64,000 bases of DNA from CAJQLB01 sp905479065. GTDB taxonomy: Bacteria > Bacteroidota > Bacteroidia > Flavobacteriales > Flavobacteriaceae. The translations under genes and the position numbers were made by a program. A model generated the notes under the pieces. The model searched no databases. It saw only the letters and a list, made by a program, of their open reading frames with translations, and was not told where the DNA came from. The DNA lies in contig OX044364.1 of NCBI GenBank assembly GCA_943846735.1, forward strand, positions 1,364,001-1,428,000. The letters are read 5' to 3'. Positions 16,378 to 25,103 of this stretch are shown piece by piece. Every line of letters begins with the position of its first letter. Positions within the stretch are counted from its first letter, which is position 1.

Positions 16378-16432
16378 AATTGTATTTTTTCCGTTTTTCC
16401 CTCGCACACAGCTTAGGACATGTAATTTTTAA
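16378..16432 (-). promoter_or_regulatory. Upstream part of the rpsJ-rplC leader
   Basis: These 55 nt between the rpsJ stop and the terminator hairpin contain a G-rich stretch (GCTGTGTGCGAGGG on the mRNA strand) that stands out from the A/T-rich surroundings. It could form the binding part of an r-protein leader acting on the hairpin. I see no TAnnTTTG promoter here. The regulatory reading is inference. Confidence 0.35.
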
Positions 16433-16738
16433 TTATACTTTTATCTCTACTTCAACACCACTTGGAAGCTCTAATTTCATAAGAGCGTCAATTGTTTTTG
16501 AAGATGACGAATATATATCAAGTAAGCGCTTGTATGAACTTAATTGAAATTGTTCTCTTGACTTCTTGTTCACGTGCGGTGAACGCAATACTGTAAAAAT
16601 TTTCTTGTGTGTTGGTAATGGAATTGGCCCAGTCACCACAGCTCCTGTACTTTTTACTGTTTTCACAATCTTGTCAGCAGATTTATCTACTAAGTTATGA
16701 TCGTAAGACTTTAATTTTATTCTGATTTTTTGACTCAT
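16433..16738 (-). CDS. rpsJ: 30S ribosomal protein S10
   Basis: S10 is a 30S head protein that also serves in Nus antitermination complexes. It is 101 residues: MSQKIRIKLKSYDHNLVDKS, then GPIPLPTHKKIFTVLRSPHV and LMKLELPSGVEVEIKV. It is 11 nt after fusA, so here it belongs to the str transcript, and the long spacer comes after it rather than before it. Confidence 0.98.
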   Translation of the reverse strand: MSQKIRIKLKSYDHNLVDKSADKIVKTVKSTGAVVTGPIPLPTHKKIFTVLRSPHVNKKSREQFQLSSYKRLLDIYSSSSKTIDALMKLELPSGVEVEIKV

Positions 16739-16749
16739 TTTCTTAACTT

Positions 16750-18876
16750 TTAAGATTGCTCACCTTTAGATGCTTTTATAACCTCTTCTGATACGTTTGA
16801 AGGTGTTTCAGCATAGTGTGAAAATTCCATTGTTGATGTTGCACGTCCAGAAGACAACGTTCTTAATGTTGTTACATAGCCGAACATTTCGGATAGCGGT
16901 ACAGTAGCTTTAACCGTTTTTGCACCGGCTCTATCTCCCATATCACTAACCTGACCTCTCCTTCTATTTAAATCTCCAACAATATCACCCATGTTTTCTT
17001 CAGGTGTAATTACCTCAAGCTTCATAATAGGCTCCATAATAACCGCTTTAGCGGCTTTTGCTGAATTTTTAAATCCGAGCTTTGCAGCCAATTCGAATGA
17101 TAATTGATCAGAATCAACATCGTGATAAGACCCATCTTTCAAGGTTACTTTCATCGCATCGACTTCGAAACCTGCTAAAGGACCATTTTGCATTGCCATT
17201 TTAAACCCTTTCTCAATTGATGGAATAAATTCTTTGGGAACATTCCCCCCTTTGATTATGGATTCAAACTCTAAACCTACTGCACCTTCAGCTGCTGGTT
17301 CGATTGTAAATACAATATCAGCAAATTTACCTCGACCACCAGATTGCTTTTTATAAACCTCTCTGTGATCTGCAGGTTGCGTAATAGCTTCTTTATATTC
17401 AACTTGTGGTTGTCCTTGATTCACTTCAACCTTAAATTCACGTTTCAAACGATCTACAATAACATCTAAGTGAAGCTCACCCATACCTGAGATGATGGTT
17501 TGACCAGAAGCTTCGTCTGATCGCACAGTAAATGTTGGATCCTCTTCAGCTAATTTAGCTAAACCAATACCTAATTTATCTACATCAGCCTTTGTTTTTG
17601 GCTCAACAGCTATACCAATTACTGGATCTGGAAAATCCATAGACTCTAAAACAATTGGATGCTTTTCATCTGTTAAAGTATCTCCAGTCTTGATCGACTT
17701 AAATCCAACAGCAGCACCGATATCTCCAGCCTCTATAAAATCAATTGCATTTTGCTTGTTGGCATGCATTTGATAAATCCTTGAAATACGTTCTTTTTTA
17801 CCAGAACGGTTATTTAATACATAGGATCCTGCATCTAAACGACCTGAATAAGCACGGAAAAAAGCTAAACGCCCAACAAAAGGGTCTGTAGCAATTTTAA
17901 AAGCCAAAGCAGCAAAGGGCTCTTTGACATCTGGCTTACGTATTTCTTCTTGATCAGTATCTGGATTCATCCCCACAATACCTTCCTTGTCTGTAGGAGA
18001 TGGTAAATAACGGCAAACCGCATCTAATAGAAATTGCACACCTTTATTTTTGAATGCTGAACCACAAATCATAGGAATAATTGCCATGTCCATAACTGCA
18101 GCTCTTAGTGCAGCATGTACTTCTTCTTCTGTGATAGAATCCTCATCTTCCATGAATTTTTCCAACAAATCTTCATCATAACTCGCTACTTCCTCTATCA
18201 ATAGCGCACGATATTTACGTGCTTCTTCTTTCATGTCTTCCGGAATGTCGATTACATCGAACGTTGCTCCTTGCGTATCATCGTGCCAAACAATTGCTCG
18301 ATTTTTAACTAGGTCAATAACTCCCTTAAAGTCTTCCTCATCACCAATATTCAGAACAATTGGCACTGCATTTGACTTCAACATATCTTTAACCTGTTGA
18401 CACACTCCTAGAAAATCAGACCCCTGACGATCCATTTTGTTAACAAAACCGATTCTGGGTACTTTATAATTGTCTGCTAATCTCCAATTAGTTTCCGATT
18501 GTGGCTCAACACCATCAACCGCACTGAATAAAAATACAAGACCATCCAATACACGTAATGATCGATTTACTTCAACCGTAAAATCAACGTGTCCTGGGGT
18601 ATCTATAATGTTAAAGTGATATCCTTTTGTTTCTGGAGTTGGCTTTGCGTTTTCCAAAGGAAACTGCCAAGTACAAGTAGTCGCAGCTGAAGTAATTGTG
18701 ATACCTCTTTCCTGCTCCTGCTCCATCCAGTCCATAGTGGCAGCACCGTCATGGACTTCTCCGATTTTGTGTGAGACTCCTGTGTAATACAATACACGTT
18801 CTGTCGTGGTGGTTTTTCCTGCATCAATGTGCGCAGCAATACCTATATTTCTTGTGAATTTTAAATCTCTTGCCAT
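16750..18876 (-). CDS. fusA: Elongation factor G
   Basis: EF-G is the GTPase that drives ribosomal translocation. It is 708 residues from MARDLKFTRNIGIAAHIDAG. The P-loop AHIDAGKTTTTERVL, switch II DTPGHVDF, and the NKMD motif are intact. The domain IV segment near residue 500 and the C-terminal RRGQVSDMGDRAG are present. The open frame reaches 18957 upstream by overlapping rpsG; the ATG at 18874-18876, 4 nt after the rpsG stop, fits the family. No tuf follows it, as is usual in Bacteroidota. Confidence 0.98.
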   Translation of the reverse strand: MARDLKFTRNIGIAAHIDAGKTTTTERVLYYTGVSHKIGEVHDGAATMDWMEQEQERGITITSAATTCTWQFPLENAKPTPETKGYHFNIIDTPGHVDFTVEVNRSLRVLDGLVFLFSAVDGVEPQSETNWRLADNYKVPRIGFVNKMDRQGSDFLGVCQQVKDMLKSNAVPIVLNIGDEEDFKGVIDLVKNRAIVWHDDTQGATFDVIDIPEDMKEEARKYRALLIEEVASYDEDLLEKFMEDEDSITEEEVHAALRAAVMDMAIIPMICGSAFKNKGVQFLLDAVCRYLPSPTDKEGIVGMNPDTDQEEIRKPDVKEPFAALAFKIATDPFVGRLAFFRAYSGRLDAGSYVLNNRSGKKERISRIYQMHANKQNAIDFIEAGDIGAAVGFKSIKTGDTLTDEKHPIVLESMDFPDPVIGIAVEPKTKADVDKLGIGLAKLAEEDPTFTVRSDEASGQTIISGMGELHLDVIVDRLKREFKVEVNQGQPQVEYKEAITQPADHREVYKKQSGGRGKFADIVFTIEPAAEGAVGLEFESIIKGGNVPKEFIPSIEKGFKMAMQNGPLAGFEVDAMKVTLKDGSYHDVDSDQLSFELAAKLGFKNSAKAAKAVIMEPIMKLEVITPEENMGDIVGDLNRRRGQVSDMGDRAGAKTVKATVPLSEMFGYVTTLRTLSSGRATSTMEFSHYAETPSNVSEEVIKASKGEQS

Positions 18877-18880
18877 CTTA

Positions 18881-19357
18881 TTAAAATCTAAAGTGAGAGA
18901 ACGCTTTATTTGCTTCTGCCATTTTGTGAGTGTCAACTCTTTTTTTAACGGCGGCACCTTCCTCTTTCGCAGCAGCTAATATTTCTGCTGCTAATTTTTG
19001 TGCCATTGATTTTTCATTTCTCTTACGTGCGTAGCTTATCAACCACTTCATGGCTGTTGAAACTTTACGATCCGGACGAATCTGCATTGGGATTTGGAAT
19101 GTCGCCCCACCAACTCTACGGCTGCGAACTTCAACGTGAGGCATTACGTTTGATAAAGCCTCTTTCCAAATTTCTAGTGCCGACTTCTCTTCGTCTGTAT
19201 TCTTTTGCTCTACGACATCAATCGCATCGTAAAAAATTTTAAAGGCCACAGATTTTTTACCATCCCACATCATCATGTTAACAAAACGTGTTACTAACTG
19301 ATCGTTAAATTTTGGGTCTGGTAGAAGCGGTCTTTTTTTTGCTGCTCTTTTTCTCAT
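18881..19357 (-). CDS. rpsG: 30S ribosomal protein S7
   Basis: S7 nucleates assembly of the 30S head. It is 158 residues, all-helical: MRKRAAKKRPLLPDPKFNDQ, VRSRRVGGATFQIPMQIRPD, and WLISYARKRNEKSMAQKLAA. It is 22 nt after rpsL and 4 nt before fusA. Confidence 0.98.
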   Translation of the reverse strand: MRKRAAKKRPLLPDPKFNDQLVTRFVNMMMWDGKKSVAFKIFYDAIDVVEQKNTDEEKSALEIWKEALSNVMPHVEVRSRRVGGATFQIPMQIRPDRKVSTAMKWLISYARKRNEKSMAQKLAAEILAAAKEEGAAVKKRVDTHKMAEANKAFSHFRF

Positions 19358-19379
19358 GTCTTCTTCTTAAAGTTTAATG

Positions 19380-19754
19380 TTACTTCTTTGGGCGTTTTGC
19401 TCCGTATTTAGATCTTCTTTGCGTACGACCTTCAACACCAGCGGTGTCTAAAGCGCCACGAACAATGTGATATCTAACTCCTGGCAAATCTTTTACCCTT
19501 CCACCTCTAACTAATACTATCGAGTGCTCCTGTAAATTATGTCCTTCTCCTGGGATGTAAGCATTCACTTCATTACCATTTGTTAACCGAACCCTTGCAA
19601 CTTTTCTCATTGCTGAATTTGGTTTTTTTGGTGTTGTAGTGTAAACACGCGTACAAACCCCACGTCTTTGTGGACAAGAATTTAAAGCGGCCGATTTACT
19701 CTTCTTAGTTATTTTGGCTCTTCCTTTTCTTACTAATTGTGAAATTGTTGGCAT
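19380..19754 (-). CDS. rpsL: 30S ribosomal protein S12
   Basis: S12 controls decoding fidelity. It is 124 residues: MPTISQLVRKGRAKITKKSK and the signature TTPKKPNSAMRKVARVRLTN. The lysines in TPKKPNSA and GGRVKDLPGVRYH, where streptomycin-resistance substitutions occur, are wild type. It is the first gene of the long ribosomal transcript and has a consensus promoter. Confidence 0.98.
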   Translation of the reverse strand: MPTISQLVRKGRAKITKKSKSAALNSCPQRRGVCTRVYTTTPKKPNSAMRKVARVRLTNGNEVNAYIPGEGHNLQEHSIVLVRGGRVKDLPGVRYHIVRGALDTAGVEGRTQRRSKYGAKRPKK

Positions 19755-19779
19755 ATTATTTTCTAATATTTTTTTAAAA

Positions 19780-19795
19780 CCCTCTTCTTAGAGGG
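19780..19795 (-). promoter_or_regulatory. Hairpin at the 5' end of the rpsL transcript
   Basis: The sequence CCCTCT-AAGA-AGAGGG on the minus strand makes a 6-bp GC-rich stem with a tetraloop. It lies just after the -7 element, so it would form almost at the first nucleotides of the mRNA, and four T follow. It may protect the 5' end or act as a weak early terminator. Confidence 0.5.
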
Positions 19796-19798
19796 CTG

Positions 19799-19829
19799 CA
19801 AAGGTAGAAATTAAAATGAATTATTCAAA
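19799..19829 (-). promoter_or_regulatory. Promoter of the rpsL (str-S10-spc-alpha) transcript
   Basis: On the minus strand TTTG (19829-19826) is followed after exactly 19 nt by TACCTTTG (19806-19799). Both boxes and the spacing match the Bacteroidota primary-sigma consensus. It lies about 45 nt before the rpsL ATG and is the best promoter in the window. Confidence 0.85.
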
Positions 19830-19888
19830 CCATATTCTATATATTTTGTGTCAGATTAAAAAATTATTTCATCAACTATAACTTTTAA

Positions 19889-21622
19889 ATGGTTTTTCTT
19901 TTAATTTTACATAAAAACGTCTTGTTGCGGTATTTGTATTTCAGAACCTTGTTTTTAATCATCATCGTAGGTCAAACTATATGGGGACAGTCACAAAATG
20001 TCTATCTAAAAATACAAGGTGATAATTTGAAAGAATCACGTTTAATTGATTCATTATCATATAAACAACGTTTTAATGATTTTATGTCATTACAAAAAGA
20101 GTTAAACGATACTCACAAAAAACTTCAGTATATCGGTTACATTGAAAGTGAAGTTTCAAAACCAACCAAAATCAATGACAGTACTTTCCTTTCAAAAATA
20201 CATTTAAGAAAGAAATTTTACACCATATATATATATCACCAAAAAGAGCTTGTATCTAGTAACCTGTTTCAATCAATGTTAACGCAACATGGCGACAACT
20301 ATTTTGTAACCACTCTATCGAATCTTGAATCTGTGCTAAATCGTATAAATTCTGATTTAGCGAATGAGGGTGCGCCATTTACTACCGTGACACTAGAAAA
20401 CATTCAAAAAAAAGATTCTGTTAATCTTCAAGCAAATCTAGTAATAGATACTAAAAGTAGAAGAAACGTTAATGATGTTATCATTAAAGGATATTCGAAA
20501 TTTCCACGTTCATTCATTAAATACTTTCTAAAAATAAAAGAAGAGCAATCTTTTAACTTAGAACAGTTAAATAAAAAGACTAAAAAACTCGATAATTTAA
20601 TTTTTGCAAATCAAACTAAACCACCAGAGGTTCTTTTTACAAAAGATTCGACAACCGTTTACCTTTATCTAGAAAAAACAAAAAGCAATACCTTTGACGG
20701 TTTTCTCGGGTTTGGTACTAATGAAATTTCAAAAAAAATAGAGTTTGATGGCTATTTAAATCTGAGTTTAACAAATAACTTAAATTTTGGAGAACAATTT
20801 AAACTCCTCTACAAAAGTGATGAGAATAGTCAAAAAACATTTGATTTGAGATTATCGATGCCTTATGTACTTGGAACTCCAATAGGAACAGAGTTTGATT
20901 TAAATATTTTTAAAAAAGACACCTCCTTTACGACAGTTAGTCAAAATTTGAAACTATATTATCAAATAAATTCAAAGCACAAAATAGCTGCTGGTGTTAG
21001 ATCAATCGTCTCAAATAATCTGCTTGCTAATTCGGAAGAATTAATGCTAAATGATTACAATACTACCTATTACGATTTAACATACCATTTCAAAAAATTC
21101 AATTCCAATGATTTTTTATTTCCGAACAATTTTGAAATTTCAACATCAGCAGGTTTTGGGCAGAGAGAAACAACAAATGAAAGCATCGCACAAGTTGAAT
21201 TGAAAATTAATATTTCTAAAATATTCAATCTAGACAATAAAAATAGTCTTTATGTCAAAAGTAATTACCAAACATTACAATCAAACAATTACTTTACAAA
21301 CGAGTTATTTCGATTTGGCGGAATCAACTCCATTCGAGGTTTTGAAGAAAATAGCATTCAAGCGAATGAATTGGGTTATGTAAATTTAGAATACCGTTAT
21401 AGACTCAACACAAACTTTTACGTAAATACGATTACCGATGCAGCTTATTACGAGAATAACGCAATTAACATTCAAGATAAATTATTTGGGTTTGGAATTG
21501 GGTTTGGAATTGTCACAAAAGCCGGTTTATTGAAATTTATTTACGCAAATGGCAAAAAAGAAAAACAAAACTTCAATTTAAATAGTTCAAAAATTCACTT
21601 AAGTCTTAGCACAGTATTCTAA
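19889..21622 (+). CDS. Omp85/BamA-like outer-membrane protein
   Basis: This 577-residue protein has a hydrophobic signal segment (about residues 16-33, ending at WGQ), a soluble N-terminal half, and a predicted beta-barrel C-terminal half. The segment around residues 190-255 (INDVIIKGYSKF-like, with FIKYFLKIKEEQSF) resembles a POTRA domain. FGGINSIRGFEENS near residue 480 matches the conserved IRGF loop of Omp85 barrels, and the chain ends in Phe. These support an outer-membrane insertase or translocase relative rather than BamA itself, which is longer with more POTRA repeats. It is divergent from rpsL, with 134 nt between the starts. A 12-nt direct repeat near 21488 encodes GFGI twice in a barrel strand. 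Confidence 0.75.
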   Translation: MVFLLILHKNVLLRYLYFRTLFLIIIVGQTIWGQSQNVYLKIQGDNLKESRLIDSLSYKQRFNDFMSLQKELNDTHKKLQYIGYIESEVSKPTKINDSTFLSKIHLRKKFYTIYIYHQKELVSSNLFQSMLTQHGDNYFVTTLSNLESVLNRINSDLANEGAPFTTVTLENIQKKDSVNLQANLVIDTKSRRNVNDVIIKGYSKFPRSFIKYFLKIKEEQSFNLEQLNKKTKKLDNLIFANQTKPPEVLFTKDSTTVYLYLEKTKSNTFDGFLGFGTNEISKKIEFDGYLNLSLTNNLNFGEQFKLLYKSDENSQKTFDLRLSMPYVLGTPIGTEFDLNIFKKDTSFTTVSQNLKLYYQINSKHKIAAGVRSIVSNNLLANSEELMLNDYNTTYYDLTYHFKKFNSNDFLFPNNFEISTSAGFGQRETTNESIAQVELKINISKIFNLDNKNSLYVKSNYQTLQSNNYFTNELFRFGGINSIRGFEENSIQANELGYVNLEYRYRLNTNFYVNTITDAAYYENNAINIQDKLFGFGIGFGIVTKAGLLKFIYANGKKEKQNFNLNSSKIHLSLSTVF

Positions 21623-21741
21623 CAATTCGCTTTAGTTCACTGAAAGGTTTTCAAAAAAAAATGAAATTTTTGCAAATAAAAATTGCTTTATTAACTTTTT
21701 ATTATGATTTTTGGCGTAGACTAATTCAAATAAATTATAAA

Positions 21742-24700
21742 ATGAAAACAAAGTTTAGTGGAATTTTAACGCTATTACTGGCGTTTGTTGTGCAATTTAC
21801 GTTTGCACAAGAAAAAACAATTTCAGGAACAGTTTCAGATAATTCTGGAATGCCTCTTCCTGGGGTTAATATTATTGTCAAAGGAACTACAAATGGAACC
21901 CAGACTGATTTTGATGGAAACTACAGCATCAGTGCCAGTACGGGAGACGTTTTAACATTTACCTATGTAGGTCAAAAGACAGTTGAACAAACTGTTGGAG
22001 CTTCAAATACCATAGATGTTACTATGGAAGAAGATGCGGCCATGCTTGATGAGGTGGTTGTGACTGCACAAGGTATTAAACGAGAGAAGAAAGCTCTTGG
22101 TTATGCTGTAAGTGAAGTAAGTGCTGAAGAATTGGAGCAGCGTACTGAGGGAGATGTTGCCAGAGTATTATCTGGAAAAGCTTCCGGTGTTCAAATTACT
22201 TCGCAAAGTGGTACTTCAGGTTCTGCTACAAATGTTGTTATTAGAGGTTACAGTTCCATAACTGGTAGTAACCAAGCATTATTTGTTGTAGATGGAGTTC
22301 CTTTCAGTAGTGATACTAACTCACAAGGTAATTTCGTTTCTGGTAATGTTGGATCTTCAAGGTTCTTGGATTTAGATCCAAATAACATTGCAAGTGTGAA
22401 TGTCTTGAAAGGTTTAGCAGCTGCTACATTATATGGTACTGCTGGTAGAAATGGTGTAATTGTTATTACAACCAAATCTGGTCAAGGCGGTGGCGCTGGT
22501 CCAAAGAAAACTGAAATCACAGTGAATCAATCTTATTTCGTTAACGAAATTGCATCATTACCTGACTACCAAGATAAATATGGTGGTGGTTTTGATCAAT
22601 CATTTGGATGGTTCTTCTCTAACTGGGGTCCAGGATTCGCAGCTGATGGTGTTGATGGGTATTTAAATGACCCTGCAGGTACTATTCAACCTGATGGAAC
22701 AGTTGAACATCCTTATGGATCTTCTGCTTTCTTAAATAACTTCCTTGGAGGTAACAACGAATTAAACAATACATACACAGGTCAGCGTTATGCTTGGCAA
22801 CCTTATAACAGTGTTGAAAATTTCTTTAGATCAGGTGGAGTAAGTAATACATCTTTAAATATTAGAGGTGCTTCTACTGATGGTAACTTTTCTTATAATG
22901 TAAATTATGGTCACTTAGACGAAAAAGGGTTTACACCAGGAAACGGTATCAGAAGAAACACTCTTTCTGTTGGTGGACGTGCCAAATTGTCGAATAAATT
23001 TACGGTTAATGCGTCGTTAAACTATTCTCGTAACAAAGTAACTTCACCTCCTATTGCAACTTCTCAAGGTAATGGTACTGCTGGATGGTCAACATTTGGT
23101 AATGTATTCTTTACTCCAAGAAACGTTGATTTAATGGGTCTTGAATGGGAATTACCTGAAAATGGTGGATCTATTTACTACAGAAATGGTAACGACATTA
23201 TCAACCCTAGATGGTCTGTAGCAAATGCACAAAACGGACAATTAACAAATCGTATTTTCGGTACTGCTAACTTGATGTATGAAATCAACGATAACTTAAA
23301 TATTACCTATCGTGCTGGTATTGACTGGTACAATGAGCGTAATAATGCTCAATCGAATAAAAATGGTGTTAATTTCAACGATGCCATATTTGGATTCTAC
23401 GATACTTGGGATAATAATGTTAGTATTTGGGATCACTTCGTTTCAATTGGTGGTAACTACAATTTAACCAATGATGAAAAATTAGGTGTAACATTTACAG
23501 CGGGTGCAACAAGTAGATCAAGAACATTTGACCAAAAAGGTGTTCAAAGTGATGGTCAAGTTGTATTTGGGCTTATCGCACATTCTAACTTTACAAACCA
23601 AGCGCCAATTCAAGCTTACAGCTTTAGAAATATTATTGGTGTGTTTGGTGAAGCGACATTTGATTATGATAACTATGCGTTCGTAACCTTTTCAGGACGA
23701 AACGACTGGGTATCAAACTTACCAACTGAAAACAACAGTCAGTTTTACCCAAGTGTCAGTTTATCATTTTTGCCTACAGCAGCATTTGAAAACTTTAAAT
23801 CTGCTAGTGGAAAAGGACTTAATTATTTAAAATTAAGAGCAGGTTTAGGTACTTCAGCTGGTTTCCCAGGTGGATATCCAACAGCCCTCTCAGTAGGTCA
23901 AAATACACAAGCTAATGGTGGTGCGTCTGGAGCAGTAGTTACGAATACAATTAGTAACACCAATGCGAATCCAGATTTAAAACCAGAGCTTATTAGTGAA
24001 TTTGAAGTTGGTTTCGATGCGAAATTCTTAGACAACAGAGTTAATCTAGCATTATCATACTTCGATAGACAATCTAAAGATTTAATTGTTAACAAACCGT
24101 TACCAGAATCTACAGGTTTTACATTTACACAAACTAATATTGGTAAAGTAGAAGGAGACGGATGGGAAATTGATTTATCTGCTGATTTATTCAGAAGTGA
24201 TAACAATGGTTTCAACTGGAATACAAGAGTTAACTTCACGAAGAGTGAGCAAATTGTAACAGAACAAGCTGATGATCAAATTGTTTACGCAGGTTTCTCA
24301 AACCAAGGTAATGCAGCTATCGAAGGTCAGCAGTTGGGTGTCATGATTGGTTCAAGAATTGAAAGAGATGCCGATGGTAACTTCCTAGTAGACACTTCAG
24401 GTAACTATGTGTCAGGAACGCAAATGGCTATTGACAGTAACGGAAATGAAGTTCCATTAGGGACACCTGGTTCAAGAACAATTACACCAATAATTGGTAA
24501 TCCTAATCCTGATTATGTAATGAACTTTATTAACAGTTTGTCTTACAAAAACTTTAATCTTGGATTCCAAATAAGTCATGTTAGTGGTGGTGACATTCAC
24601 TCAGCTACAGTTTCGACATTACTTGGTCGTGGATTGATACCTGAAGATAGAAAAAACACATTCATTCTTCCTGGTGTAAATCAAGCAACTGGTTTACCAA

Positions 24701-25032
24701 ATACATTACAAATCAACAACTCATCATATTACTTTAACAACGTTTTATTCGGTCCTTCTGAATTAAATGTATGGGATGGGTCAGTGATTAGATTACAAGA
24801 AGTTTCTTTTGGATATTCATTCCCAGAAAAATTCTTAGACAAAACACCTTTTGGAGCACTATCAATAACGGCTAGTGGTTTCAATTTATGGTATGATGCA
24901 TATAACACGCCTGACGCAGCAAACTTTGATCCAAATGTTGCAGGTGTAGGTGTTGGTAATGGTAGAGGTTATGATTATTTAAACGGACCAAGCTCAAAGA
25001 GATGGGGTCTTAGTATAAAAGCATCATTCTAA
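21742..25032 (+). CDS. SusC/RagA-family TonB-dependent outer-membrane transporter
   Basis: This is the large barrel component of an outer-membrane nutrient importer energised by TonB. The 1096-residue chain starts at the ATG at 21742, giving the signal MKTKFSGILTLLLAFVVQFTFAQ. The open frame begins earlier at 21661 but lacks a sensible leader there. A carboxypeptidase-regulatory-like domain (ISGTVSDNSGMPLPGVNIIV) covers about 25-105. A TonB-box-like DEVVVTAQG follows, then the plug domain (about 125-245, LSGKASGVQITSQSGTSGSA, VVDGVPF, ATLYGTAGRNGVIVITTKSG). The remainder is the barrel, ending in SIKASF. The partner SusD lies 71 nt downstream. A weak GCAAC/GTTGC hairpin sits between them at 25059-25080. 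Confidence 0.95.
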   Translation: MKTKFSGILTLLLAFVVQFTFAQEKTISGTVSDNSGMPLPGVNIIVKGTTNGTQTDFDGNYSISASTGDVLTFTYVGQKTVEQTVGASNTIDVTMEEDAAMLDEVVVTAQGIKREKKALGYAVSEVSAEELEQRTEGDVARVLSGKASGVQITSQSGTSGSATNVVIRGYSSITGSNQALFVVDGVPFSSDTNSQGNFVSGNVGSSRFLDLDPNNIASVNVLKGLAAATLYGTAGRNGVIVITTKSGQGGGAGPKKTEITVNQSYFVNEIASLPDYQDKYGGGFDQSFGWFFSNWGPGFAADGVDGYLNDPAGTIQPDGTVEHPYGSSAFLNNFLGGNNELNNTYTGQRYAWQPYNSVENFFRSGGVSNTSLNIRGASTDGNFSYNVNYGHLDEKGFTPGNGIRRNTLSVGGRAKLSNKFTVNASLNYSRNKVTSPPIATSQGNGTAGWSTFGNVFFTPRNVDLMGLEWELPENGGSIYYRNGNDIINPRWSVANAQNGQLTNRIFGTANLMYEINDNLNITYRAGIDWYNERNNAQSNKNGVNFNDAIFGFYDTWDNNVSIWDHFVSIGGNYNLTNDEKLGVTFTAGATSRSRTFDQKGVQSDGQVVFGLIAHSNFTNQAPIQAYSFRNIIGVFGEATFDYDNYAFVTFSGRNDWVSNLPTENNSQFYPSVSLSFLPTAAFENFKSASGKGLNYLKLRAGLGTSAGFPGGYPTALSVGQNTQANGGASGAVVTNTISNTNANPDLKPELISEFEVGFDAKFLDNRVNLALSYFDRQSKDLIVNKPLPESTGFTFTQTNIGKVEGDGWEIDLSADLFRSDNNGFNWNTRVNFTKSEQIVTEQADDQIVYAGFSNQGNAAIEGQQLGVMIGSRIERDADGNFLVDTSGNYVSGTQMAIDSNGNEVPLGTPGSRTITPIIGNPNPDYVMNFINSLSYKNFNLGFQISHVSGGDIHSATVSTLLGRGLIPEDRKNTFILPGVNQATGLPNTLQINNSSYYFNNVLFGPSELNVWDGSVIRLQEVSFGYSFPEKFLDKTPFGALSITASGFNLWYDAYNTPDAANFDPNVAGVGVGNGRGYDYLNGPSSKRWGLSIKASF

Positions 25033-25103
25033 TAACTAAAAAAAAGACACAATAAGGCGCAACCTTTTAGTAACAGTTGCATCTTATATATAAAATCACA
25101 ATT

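Noticed and set aside
18877..18957. N-terminal extension of fusA overlapping rpsG
   Set aside because: EF-G begins at MARDLKFTRN; the extension is rpsG sequence in another frame.
21488..21511. 12-nt direct repeat in the Omp85 gene as a mobile or regulatory repeat
   Set aside because: It keeps the frame and encodes alternating Gly-Phe-Gly-Ile in a beta strand, so it is explained by the protein.
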